Source: Rufibacter immobilis (GTDB taxonomy: Bacteria > Bacteroidota > Bacteroidia > Cytophagales > Hymenobacteraceae). Taken from it: 64,000 nucleotides of DNA. Location: positions 310,001 through 374,000 of the forward strand of contig NZ_RJJE01000002.1 of assembly GCF_003721565.1 (NCBI RefSeq), read 5' to 3'. The translations under genes and the position numbers were made by a program. Below, piece by piece: positions 26,115 through 33,106 of the stretch. The stretch's first letter is position 1. Every line of letters begins with the position of its first letter. The notes beneath the pieces are model-generated. The model saw nothing but the letters and a program-made list of their open reading frames with translations. It was not told the origin of the DNA and ran no database searches.

Positions 26115-27677
26115 CTATTTCTTATTGTTCTGAAAACTTACGTCCCTCCCCGCCAACCACCGCTCTACCGCCAGCAGCAACGCCAGCAATCCCACCAGCC
26201 ACGGCTTCAAATCCAGTACTTCTTCCTTTTTTGGCCTGTTTTCTGAAAAAGAGCCGCTAAACGCCCGTGGCTGTTCCAGCTCCTGGGGAAGAGTGCGGGT
26301 GTCATATAACGTTTCCCAAGCAGAGTTCTCAGGGAAGAGCAGACGCAGGAGCAGTTCGGGGAACTGGCCGTTGTCGGGGAGGGCGTTCCAGGTGGGGTGG
26401 AAGCGGCTGTAGAAACGGTAATGCGTCTGGAGCGAATCTAGCTGTTGCGTGAGCAGGGGGTGGCCGTATCCGTCTTGCCACAGCACCTGGGCCGCGGGGT
26501 TTTCTGGGGCTGGGGTGCGCTGGTGCAAAGGCACGTGCTGCGCGAGGCCCGGTATCTGGAGCCAACTTTCAAGTTTCTGCACGCGGGCGGAGGCTGGGGC
26601 GTCTTGCAGCGTTTTTAGCCTGTTTTTGGGAAAACGAGCCAAAAACGGAGCCAGCGGTTCATCTGTGAGCCAGAAAACCCAGTTGGGCGCGGCGGTGGGC
26701 AGCGGCAGCGGCAGCGGCTCTCGGGAAACGGTCAACTCAAATGCGGCACCGCGGTATTCCAGCGCCGTTTGCAGGGCTGCCCGCAAATATTTCACATCGG
26801 CTTGCCGGGATTTGGCGTAGCGCACCAGCACGCGCAAGGGTTCTTTGGCCAGCGGAATAGAGTTACGGGCTCCGCCTTGCAGGGCGAGCGAATCCGCCTC
26901 AGCGTGCGCCGAAAACCGGACGCTAGGCAGCGCAGGCAGGGAAATGGTTTGGCCCGCCGCGGGTTTGGCTACCGTTCGTTCCAGAAACGTAACTTCTTGG
27001 GCATCACTTCGCCCGAACTGCAACCGCAGCTGGCCTTTACTGGTGTAGTAGGCATCTTGCAGCCAGGCGTTGGTTTGCGGCACGGGCACGGGGATCCATT
27101 TGAAGTTGGGGCGCAGCTGGGGGTACTTGCCGCGGTGGTGCCGCAGCAAGTCTGTGGTGAAAATCCAGGCGTGGGCGTGGGAAGGGAGGCTTCGGTTGAG
27201 CACCCGCAGCATGGCCCAGGCGTTGGTGGTATCGGCGGCCAGCGAATCTGATTGAAAGCTCTGAATGGAGGTTTCCTGGGTCAGCGGCAACATGGGGAAG
27301 CCTGGCTGCAACTTGTGGATTTGCCAACCTTTTTGCGCCAGCGAATCTACGGTGGCGGCTACCAAAGGCAAGGCGTTGGCCTGGAACAGCGAAGGGTGCA
27401 GGTAAACGTGTTTTGCGGGGACGGCGGGCACTTGGCGGATGAACTGCGGTTGGGCCAGAACCAGCGCCAGCAATAGCAGCAATAGGCACCGCAGAAGCAG
27501 GAGCCAAGGCTGGGTGAGGCGCAGACTGCTGAGCTTTCGGCTTTCTGAGGGTTGCAGCCACCGAATGCTGCCCACCTGCACGGTCTTGGGCTGCCGCTTG
27601 TTCCATAAATGAATGGCAATGGGCACCGCCACACTGGCCATCGCCCATAACCAAACCGGATTGAGAAACTGGAACAA
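26115..27677 (-). CDS. BatA N-terminal-domain membrane protein
   Basis: The 520-residue protein opens with the BatA signature: FLNPVWLW, a first helix, IHLWNKRQPK, then a basic segment and a second helix with LLLLRCLLLLLLALVLAQP. A long extracytoplasmic part without a recognisable MIDAS metal site follows, and one helix closes it (about residues 493-508). BatA proteins work with MoxR ATPases and DUF58 proteins and have been linked to stress tolerance, with no known chemistry. Two P elements are translated in frame: FPKNRLKT in the middle and FSGSFSENRPKK near the end. It stands 258 bp from the RNA methylase gene upstream. Confidence 0.8.
   Translation of the reverse strand: MFQFLNPVWLWAMASVAVPIAIHLWNKRQPKTVQVGSIRWLQPSESRKLSSLRLTQPWLLLLRCLLLLLLALVLAQPQFIRQVPAVPAKHVYLHPSLFQANALPLVAATVDSLAQKGWQIHKLQPGFPMLPLTQETSIQSFQSDSLAADTTNAWAMLRVLNRSLPSHAHAWIFTTDLLRHHRGKYPQLRPNFKWIPVPVPQTNAWLQDAYYTSKGQLRLQFGRSDAQEVTFLERTVAKPAAGQTISLPALPSVRFSAHAEADSLALQGGARNSIPLAKEPLRVLVRYAKSRQADVKYLRAALQTALEYRGAAFELTVSREPLPLPLPTAAPNWVFWLTDEPLAPFLARFPKNRLKTLQDAPASARVQKLESWLQIPGLAQHVPLHQRTPAPENPAAQVLWQDGYGHPLLTQQLDSLQTHYRFYSRFHPTWNALPDNGQFPELLLRLLFPENSAWETLYDTRTLPQELEQPRAFSGSFSENRPKKEEVLDLKPWLVGLLALLLAVERWLAGRDVSFQNNKK
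26226..26264 (-). repeat. P element copy 8, translated in frame inside the BatA gene
   Basis: On the minus strand GGCGTTTAGCGGCTCTTTTT is followed by CAGAAAACAGGCC and an A-rich arm. It is read as AFSGSFSENRPKKE just before the last membrane helix. Confidence 0.7.
26609..26648 (-). repeat. P element copy 9, translated in frame inside the BatA gene
   Basis: Plus-strand GCGTTTTTAGCCTGTTTTTG pairs with AAAACGAGCCAAAAACGG. On the minus strand it is read as PFLARFPKNRLKT. Confidence 0.65.
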
Positions 27678-27689
27678 AGCTACTTTTTA

Positions 27690-27720
27690 GACACAAGACG
27701 TAAGACAAAAGACACAAGAC
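27690..27720. repeat. Short direct repeats of ACACAAGAC
   Basis: ACACAAGAC occurs twice with GTAAGACAAAAG between. It resembles the GACTCAGAACTCAGGAC-type repeats elsewhere in the window. The rest of the 258-bp gap (27678-27935) shows nothing recognisable. Confidence 0.4.
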
Positions 27721-27935
27721 GGGCCTGGTCTGGAAAAGGAAAGATAAACGGGATTGGGCAGAATTCCTACTGCTTGGGCGGTACTATTTGCCTCCAGTGG
27801 CGAGGTTTGCCATCCATCTATATAACCCACCCCTAGAGGCTTTTACCTGCCACCTGTGCAGATCTTGCCCTCCGTTGGCGGTGATGGTTGCCATTAGCCT
27901 CAATTCTACCTGAGTTCCTGCGGGGCGAAGGCTTT

Positions 27936-28388
27936 TTACAGCTGTTTTGCCAAGGCGCTTTTGAGGTGACGGTCATACAGCACCACCGTTCCCGCCGAGG
28001 CCACGTTCAGTGAGGTTTCGCCGGGAAGCTGCACCAGGTGGTGGCACTTGGCGAGGACGGTAGGCGGCAAACCGTGGTCTTCGGCGCCCAGCAGGTACAC
28101 GCAGCGCTCTGGGTGCCGGAACTGCTCTACGGGCACGGCTTTTCCGTCCAGTTCCACGGCTACCAACTGGCAGCTGTACGGCAAGTGCCGAAAGAAATCC
28201 TCGAAGTCGGTGTAGTGGTACAGCGGAATCTCGGTCCAGCTTTTGTTGGTGTCGGTGCTCTGCTTCTTGTACCGCTTGCCGATAGTAAAAATAAAGCTCG
28301 CCCCCAGAATGGCTGCCGACCGCCACAAGGTGCCCATGTTGGTCTCGTTCTTCGGCATAAAAATGCCTATGCCAAAGTAGCCTGTCAT
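27936..28388 (-). CDS. TrmH/SpoU-family RNA 2'-O-methyltransferase
   Basis: The start chosen is ATG at 28386-28388 (MTGYFGIGIFMPKNETN); a longer frame to 28448 adds residues encoded by intergenic DNA. The 150-residue product carries the three SPOUT motifs: NETNMGTLWRSA (motif 1, near residue 15), YLLGAEDHGLP (motif 2) and LPGETSLNVASAGTVVLYD (motif 3), which build the SAM-binding trefoil knot. It lacks an extra RNA-binding domain, so it is a short TrmH-like enzyme that methylates a ribose in tRNA or rRNA. It sits within the Bat cluster between DUF58 and BatA but has no evident link to it. Confidence 0.85.
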   Translation of the reverse strand: MTGYFGIGIFMPKNETNMGTLWRSAAILGASFIFTIGKRYKKQSTDTNKSWTEIPLYHYTDFEDFFRHLPYSCQLVAVELDGKAVPVEQFRHPERCVYLLGAEDHGLPPTVLAKCHHLVQLPGETSLNVASAGTVVLYDRHLKSALAKQL

Positions 28389-28450
28389 GTAATGAGTGAG
28401 TATGTGATGGAGTGAATGGGTGAATGTTGGGGTAAAGATAGGCAGCAAGA

Positions 28451-28493
28451 TTTCTGTTTAGCGGCCCTTTTTCGGAAATGGTGCCAAAAACAG
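28451..28493. repeat. P element copy 10, degenerate
   Basis: TTTCTGTTTAGCGGCCCTTT and a right part with GGTGCCAAAAACAGGAA. The arms mismatch at several places. It lies upstream of the methyltransferase gene. Confidence 0.55.
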
Positions 28494-28609
28494 GAATTGG
28501 CGCAGACGCTCGCAGGTCCTCCGGACGCTACGAGGTCATTGGAGCCCGCGCTGTTGCCGGAGGTTAGCAGCTTATTTGATAATAATATTTTCGAACGCAT
28601 TCCCGAAAA

Positions 28610-28752
28610 GTCCCCCTTAGAAGGGGGTAGGGGGATGATGGCTCGTGCAGAGAACGCATTCCCGAAGCGGACTATTTGCTTTCAGTATTAGGTTTCAGCA
28701 GTTCTAACTTCAGCTGTCCTTGTCATCCCCCTACCCCCTTCAAAGGGGGACG
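28610..28752. repeat. C/G-rich-ended repeat, copy B (about 143 bp)
   Basis: The ends GTCCCCCTTAGAAGGGGG and CCCCCTTCAAAGGGGGAC are inverted. The interior (TTCCCGAAGCGGACTATTTG, later AGTTCTAACTTCAG) is nearly the same as in copy C, so the two are recent copies of one element. It lies between the DUF58 and methyltransferase genes. Confidence 0.8.
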
Positions 28753-28792
28753 AAGGTGTACCTGGAAGAATAGGTTTCCACCGAAGAAGCAT

Positions 28793-28832
28793 CTGTTTTT
28801 GCCTTGATTTTGAAAAAAGAGCCGCTAAACGG
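28793..28832. repeat. P element copy 11, degenerate
   Basis: On the minus strand CCGTTTAGCGGCTCTTTTTT is followed by a decayed right arm GGCAAAAACAG. It lies about 45 bp past the DUF58 stop codon. Confidence 0.55.
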
Positions 28833-28840
28833 AATTCCAC

Positions 28841-28870
28841 ACAGAACTTAGGACTTAAGACTCAGAACTC
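28841..28870. repeat. GACTCAGAACTC-type repeat, solo copy
   Basis: ACAGAACTTAGGACTTAAGA then CTCAGAACTC, closely similar to the repeats that flank the four-helix-bundle gene at 34.5-34.9 kb. It stands here without such a gene. Confidence 0.5.
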
Positions 28871-28875
28871 CTTCC

Positions 28876-29760
28876 TTATTGTCTTGCACGGCTTTGCAGA
28901 AACGCTCTTAGCGCTTTGTCCAGCGGCTCATGCAGGTGGAAGCGCTCGTAGTGGATTTGCTTTTTGCGGGTGTCGGTTTCTAAGTTCCTTAGCCAGGTTT
29001 GTAGGTTCTGTAAATAAGCTTCACGGTGGGTTTCTGCGTTCACCTGCACTGTTTGCCCGGTCTCCAAATCCTGAAAGCTGAGTTGGCCTTGGTAAGAGAA
29101 CTCCAGCTCGTTCTGGCCCATGAGATGGAACAGGAGCGTGTCTTTCTCGCGGGCCCCCAGTTTGCGCAGCGTTTCAGAAATCTCCGAAGTCTGCTCGTAC
29201 ATATCGGTGATGAGAACGGTGATCTCTTTTTGTCGTTTTTTCGCAAAAACAGGCGCTAAACGGTCGGGGGCGGGGAAGGGACCGAGGGGCTTCACGTGCT
29301 CCAGCTGATGGAAGAACCGTTGCAGGTGCTGGCTCGTTTGCTGCGGCGCTAGTTGTACCAGCTGGTTTTCCTGCAATACAAACAGGCCCACGGCATCGCC
29401 CTGTTGGGTGGCCAGGTAGGCCAGGGCTGCCACCAAAAAGCGGGCGTAGTCCAGTTTGGTGAGGGTGCCGTCTTGGTGCGCCATGGAGCCGCTGGCATCT
29501 ACCACAAACCGAACCGCCACGCTGCTGTCCACCTCAGATTCCCGAATGTAGTACCTATCTGACCGCGCGAACATCTTCCAGTCTAGCTGCCGCAAATCAT
29601 CACCGGGTTGGTAGCTTCTGTACTGCGCGAACTCAATGCCCGCCCCCCGCCTAATGCTCTGGTTCTGCCCCAGCATGAACCCATCTACCACCGCCTTGGC
29701 AATGAGGCGCAGGTCTTTGATCGCGGCAAACGTCTGTGGGTTGAGCAGGCGGTGGGGCAT
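28876..29760 (-). CDS. DUF58 domain protein of the Bat/MoxR cluster
   Basis: The 294-residue protein contains the DUF58 hallmark FAQYRSYQPGDDLRQLDWKMFARSDRYYIRE (here positions about 45-76), then a von Willebrand A-like fold with a DASGSM metal site (about 90-95). No membrane helix is present, so it is cytoplasmic. DUF58 proteins are partners of MoxR AAA ATPases and BatA-type membrane proteins. The VFAKKRQK stretch near residues 168-175 is encoded by an in-frame P element, at the edge of the vWA beta-strand leading to ITVLITDMYE. Confidence 0.87.
   Translation of the reverse strand: MPHRLLNPQTFAAIKDLRLIAKAVVDGFMLGQNQSIRRGAGIEFAQYRSYQPGDDLRQLDWKMFARSDRYYIRESEVDSSVAVRFVVDASGSMAHQDGTLTKLDYARFLVAALAYLATQQGDAVGLFVLQENQLVQLAPQQTSQHLQRFFHQLEHVKPLGPFPAPDRLAPVFAKKRQKEITVLITDMYEQTSEISETLRKLGAREKDTLLFHLMGQNELEFSYQGQLSFQDLETGQTVQVNAETHREAYLQNLQTWLRNLETDTRKKQIHYERFHLHEPLDKALRAFLQSRARQ
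29226..29264 (-). repeat. P element copy 12, translated in frame inside the DUF58 gene
   Basis: On the minus strand CCGTTTAGCGCCTGTTTTTG is followed by CGAAAAAACGACAAAAAG. It is read as RLAPVFAKKRQKE. Confidence 0.65.
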
Positions 29761-29785
29761 AGTTGGCTTAATTTAGGTACTTTTT

Positions 29786-29930
29786 CGTCCCCCTTTGAAG
29801 GGGGTAGGGGGATGATGACTCGTGCAGAGTTCCGCATTCCCGAAGCGGACTATTTATTTTTCAGCATTGAATAAAGCAGTTCTAACTTCAGCGGCTTTTG
29901 TCATCCCCCTACCCCCTTCAAAGGGGGACG
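29786..29930. repeat. C/G-rich-ended repeat, copy C (about 145 bp)
   Basis: CGTCCCCCTTTGAAGGGGGT at the left and its inverted counterpart ending GGGGGACG at the right. The interior closely matches copy B. It sits 18 bp from the stop codon of the DUF559 nuclease gene. Confidence 0.85.
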
Positions 29931-29948
29931 GAATGCGTGCATTACAAA

Positions 29949-30326
29949 CTAAGTTGAAATTTTGCCTCTCTTCTCTGCTATCCAGGTTTCTAGAGTTCGT
30001 TGCACGTTGGGTAAGTCATGTATGACTTCTACATCGGTAAACCGAAGGACAGTAAAGCCGAGGGCAGTTAGTTCTTTATCTCTTGCTGTGTCTTCGTCTG
30101 TTTTGAAGTTATGGGAATAACCATCTACTTCAATGATCAGCTTTAGTTCTTTGCATAGGAAGTCTGCAATAAAATTACCTATGGGCCGCTGCCGAAGAAA
30201 AGAGACACCTGTTTTCCCTTTGCTCAACAACTCGCACCACAACCTGACTTCGGCTTTGGTAGAACCTGCCCGATGGGCTTTCGCGAGTGGCTTCAGGTGC
30301 TTGTTGTAGTGGTGGTTGTCAGGCAT
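29949..30326 (-). CDS. DUF559 / Vsr-like endonuclease-fold protein
   Basis: The 125-residue protein matches DUF559 throughout: an N-terminal RAGSTKAEVRLWCELL helix, FLRQRPIGNFIADFLC, then KLIIEVDGYSH, which carries the PD-(D/E)xK-type acidic residues (Asp in IADF, Glu-Val-Asp in EVDG), and the closing GFTVLRFTDVEV. The fold is that of very-short-patch-repair and restriction-like nucleases. The biological role of DUF559 proteins is not established. It is inserted between the MoxR and DUF58 genes and has copy C of the C/G-rich-ended repeat immediately downstream, so it may be part of a mobile unit. Confidence 0.85.
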   Translation of the reverse strand: MPDNHHYNKHLKPLAKAHRAGSTKAEVRLWCELLSKGKTGVSFLRQRPIGNFIADFLCKELKLIIEVDGYSHNFKTDEDTARDKELTALGFTVLRFTDVEVIHDLPNVQRTLETWIAEKRGKIST

Positions 30327-30371
30327 ATAAACAAGGGTTCCCTTCTTTATACGCTCTAACTGTTATTTGAA

Positions 30372-31367
30372 CTACCGCAGTACTTCCCTCGGCAGCTCCA
30401 CTCCTTTCAGCAGTTCCTCCACCACTTTGTCGGTAGTGATGTTATCTGCCTCGGCGGTGAAGTTCACGAGTACACGGTGCCGTAACACAGGATAGGCCAT
30501 CGTCTGCAAGTCTGGTAAGGTCACGGCAAAGCGGCCTTGTAGCAATGCTCGGGCTTTGGCGGTGAGAATAAGTGCCTGTCCAGCGCGCGGACCAGCTCCC
30601 CAACGCACAAATTCCTGCACAAAGGGCACCGAGCTTTCGGCGGGGCGGGTTGCCCGAACCACGCGGGCGGAGTAGGCTACTAATTCATCTGAAATACTTA
30701 CTTCGCGCACCAGGCTTTGCAGAGCCAGAATCTCTTCGCCAGACAGAATAGGTTGCACGGTTTCCCGCTTGCCGCCGGTAGTGTTTTTCAGGACGGAGAT
30801 TTCCTCCAGTTCTGTAAGGTACTTGATTTTGATGTAGAGCAGGAAACGGTCCAATTGCGCCTCGGGTAAGGGGTAGGTGCCGCTTTGCTCAATGGGGTTC
30901 TGCGTGGCAAGCAGGAAGAACGGGCGCGGCAGCGGGTACGTTTTGCCTGCGTAGGTCACCTCAAATTCCTGCATGGCCTCCAATAGCGCCGCCTGCGTTT
31001 TGGGCGGGGTACGGTTAATTTCATCGGCGAGCACGATGCTGGCGAAAATGGGGCCTTCGTTGAACTGAAAGAACCGCTTGCCCGTGGTGTGGTCTTCTTC
31101 TAAGACCTCGGTGCCCAGAATGTCGGTGGGCATGAGGTCTGGCGTGAACTGAATGCGGCGGAACGGCAAATCCACGGCGCTGGCCAGGGTGCGCACCAAC
31201 AGCGTTTTGGCGAGACCGGGTACGCCTTCCAGCAAGCCGTGGCCGCCCGCCAGCAGCGTAATGAGCACTTCGTCCAGTACTTCCTGCTGACCGACAATGA
31301 TTTTACTTATTTCCTGCCGTAGGGCGGGGAGTTTGTTTAAAAGCTGGGTTACTTCTTGGGTGGTCAC
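30372..31367 (-). CDS. MoxR-family AAA+ ATPase
   Basis: The product has the MoxR core: IVGQQEVLDEVLITLLAGGH, Walker A-type GVPGLAKT, FTPDLMPTDILG, Walker B region IVLADEINRTPPKTQAALLEAM, sensor ATQNPIEQSGTYPLPEAQLDRF, and the lid domain. MoxR ATPases act as chaperones that load metals or cofactors or remodel vWA-domain partners, here DUF58 and BatA. I prefer GTG at 31365-31367 (VTTQEVTQLLNKL), giving 331 residues, the usual size. An ATG at 31469 is in frame, but its extra 34 residues are partly encoded by a P element and resemble intergenic sequence. Confidence 0.88.
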   Translation of the reverse strand: MTTQEVTQLLNKLPALRQEISKIIVGQQEVLDEVLITLLAGGHGLLEGVPGLAKTLLVRTLASAVDLPFRRIQFTPDLMPTDILGTEVLEEDHTTGKRFFQFNEGPIFASIVLADEINRTPPKTQAALLEAMQEFEVTYAGKTYPLPRPFFLLATQNPIEQSGTYPLPEAQLDRFLLYIKIKYLTELEEISVLKNTTGGKRETVQPILSGEEILALQSLVREVSISDELVAYSARVVRATRPAESSVPFVQEFVRWGAGPRAGQALILTAKARALLQGRFAVTLPDLQTMAYPVLRHRVLVNFTAEADNITTDKVVEELLKGVELPREVLR

Positions 31368-31437
31368 GGGTGGCGGAAACTTAGAAAGAGAAATACTTGA
31401 AGGAGTAAGTAAGCAATTGTTTCTGTAATGGCTTTTC

Positions 31438-31476
31438 GTTTTTGGCTTGATTTCTGAAAAAGAGGCCAAAAACGGG
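31438..31476. repeat. P element copy 13
   Basis: CGTTTTTGGCTTGATTTCTG pairs with AAAAAGAGGCCAAAAACGG. It lies upstream of the MoxR start and overlaps the in-frame ATG at 31469. Confidence 0.6.
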
Positions 31477-31497
31477 AAGCAGGTATTTTCTGTAGTA

Positions 31498-31591
31498 CGC
31501 TGGCGCGAGCTTGCAGCTCGTGCCTTTCTATTGCTGAACCGTCAGATGCGTTGAAATGCGTACGGACACGAGCTGCAAGCTCGCGCCAGCG
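31498..31591. repeat. Long REP-like palindrome with 25-bp perfect arms
   Basis: CGCTGGCGCGAGCTTGCAGC plus TCGTG is matched perfectly by the inverted copy at 31567-31591, with a 44-base loop. Such GAGCTTGCAGCTCG palindromes are dispersed in many Bacteroidota genomes. It lies in the DUF4159-MoxR gap between P copies 13 and 14. Confidence 0.8.
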
Positions 31592-31617
31592 GGGTAATTG
31601 TTTCTGAAATGACTTTC

Positions 31618-31656
31618 CGTTTTTGGCTCGTTTTAGGAAAAACAGGCTCTAAACGC
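31618..31656 (-). terminator. P element copy 14
   Basis: CCGTTTTTGGCTCGTTTTAG and AAAAACAGGCTCTAAACGC form imperfect arms. It ends 2 bp short of the DUF4159 stop codon at 31659, the position seen for other terminator-like copies. Confidence 0.55.
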
Positions 31657-31658
31657 AA

Positions 31659-32279
31659 TTAACTGGTGAGCGCGTACATCAGGATATTTACGCCAAACTT
31701 GGTGTTGTCCTCGGCTAGCCAGCGCTTGTTCCGGAAGTCATAGTCCCACTCGCAGCCGTAGTCTTTGTTGCTGTACAACACGGCAATGCGGCCGTTAACT
31801 TCGTAGGCTTTGAGGTAATCATGCACCAGGTCATCGCCCCAGCCGTTGAGCTCGAAAGACGTGGTGGGCGGTCCTTCCTCGAACTTGAAAAAAGAGCGGT
31901 ACAGGGCGTGGGTATTAGGTATTTTCTTTAAGGCCTTCGGCCCGAAGCAGACGCGCATCTGTTCCTCAAAGGACCGCGCGAACAGGCCGTCAATGTCATG
32001 GTTGCAGTCATCCACAAACACGAAGCCGCCGTTCTGCACATACTTCTCAAAATTGGCCCGCTCTTTGGCGTTGAACTGCACCAGTTTGTGCCCGCTCAGG
32101 TAGCAGAAAGGGTATTTGAACAGGTCGGTGCTTTCCAGGTTGATAATCTTCTCCTGTTCCACCACGGGCACGGTGGTATATTCCACCAGCGAGTGCAGCA
32201 GGTTAGAAGGCATGCGCTGGTCGGTGTCCCAGTTGCCGGAGCGGTATTGCAGGCGGGCGAAGGTGAAGGGGGTAGGCAT
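31659..32279 (-). CDS. DUF4159 domain protein, head of the Bat cluster
   Basis: The 206-residue protein matches DUF4159 from end to end: FARLQYRSGNWDTDQRMPSN near the start, NGGFVFVDDCNHD in the middle, and ALYRSFFKFEEGPP then GWGDDLVHDYLKAYEVNGR. The fold is a class I GATase-like domain. No signal peptide is visible. In Bacteroidota such genes precede moxR-bat operons, as here. Enzymatic function is unknown. Confidence 0.82.
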   Translation of the reverse strand: MPTPFTFARLQYRSGNWDTDQRMPSNLLHSLVEYTTVPVVEQEKIINLESTDLFKYPFCYLSGHKLVQFNAKERANFEKYVQNGGFVFVDDCNHDIDGLFARSFEEQMRVCFGPKALKKIPNTHALYRSFFKFEEGPPTTSFELNGWGDDLVHDYLKAYEVNGRIAVLYSNKDYGCEWDYDFRNKRWLAEDNTKFGVNILMYALTS

Positions 32280-32375
32280 GAAAAGGCTAGCCGGTAAATG
32301 TATGGTCGTAATAGAATTCTGTAGACAACATTAGAACTACGTTCAAAATTGAGGGTACAAGTCATCCATATTTAC

Positions 32376-32987
32376 TTAGGGATTGCTTTGATTTTCGCTC
32401 TTCTTTATTAAGAACCTAACTCCTGCTCCAAGAAATAGTTTTTTTGAAAACCCGACTTCGCCGTATAAGCCAATCTTAGGGAGAAAGTTATAAGATAAGC
32501 CTACCAACCCTCCAAAATAGGTGTCATGAATTTTTGTGTTGAAGTCATCTCGGTAGATGTTCTTCTTGTCATACACTACAGACCTATAGGTGTAGCCGTA
32601 AAATCCAGTAAAGTAGAGGTCTCCGTTTAGCTTGGTAAACAAAAAAGAACTGGTATGGAAAGAACCTCTCATTCCGGCATCAAAGCCTGAATTGACATCT
32701 TTGGAGTTTAAGGCGGGGTAATAAGGATCTACATAGGTGGCCACTTCACGTGAATAAAGGAGGTAGGGACCAACGCTAAATAATTTACCTATACCATATT
32801 CTGCAAAAAGTGTTGCTGTGTTTATTCCGCTATCGCTTTCTGGTAATCTATAAACAGGATGTCCATTACCTGAAGCGAGCCCTAGGCCTATAGACAGTTC
32901 TTTTTTGTTTATTTGGCCAACAGATGCTGTAGCCTTTAAAACAAAAATCAGAACAGCTGAAAGAAACATTCTGACACTAAATGTCAT
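32376..32987 (-). CDS. Small outer-membrane beta-barrel protein, unknown role
   Basis: The 203-residue protein has a signal peptide (residues 1-24, ending VGQ) and alternating strands with many aromatic girdle residues (GDLYFTGFYGYTYRSVVYD), fitting a small 8-strand barrel. The last strand is FLGAGVRFLIKK, followed by a polar tail. No named family is recognised. It is AT-richer than the TldE gene upstream. A weak relation to other predicted barrels is all that can be said. Confidence 0.65.
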   Translation of the reverse strand: MTFSVRMFLSAVLIFVLKATASVGQINKKELSIGLGLASGNGHPVYRLPESDSGINTATLFAEYGIGKLFSVGPYLLYSREVATYVDPYYPALNSKDVNSGFDAGMRGSFHTSSFLFTKLNGDLYFTGFYGYTYRSVVYDKKNIYRDDFNTKIHDTYFGGLVGLSYNFLPKIGLYGEVGFSKKLFLGAGVRFLIKKSENQSNP

Positions 32988-33072
32988 GGGTTTAACCTTT
33001 TAACTTAAAGCCGGTAGGAAAAGAGTTTTGGTCTGTGTTCTTCAGAACAGTCTCTAGACAGAAAACAGAAAG

Positions 33073-33093
33073 CCCCTCTCCGTGGGAGAGGGG
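33073..33093 (-). terminator. Terminator-like hairpin after tldE
   Basis: CCCCTCTCC and GGAGAGGGG pair over 9 bp around GTG. On the minus strand it is followed by CTTTCTGTTTTC. It lies 14 bp past the stop of the TldE gene. Confidence 0.55.
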
Positions 33094-33106
33094 TTGGGGT
33101 GAGGTC

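Noticed and set aside
31368-31469. Extended MoxR start at ATG 31467-31469
   Set aside because: The extra 34 residues overlap a P element and do not look like MoxR; the GTG start gives the family length.
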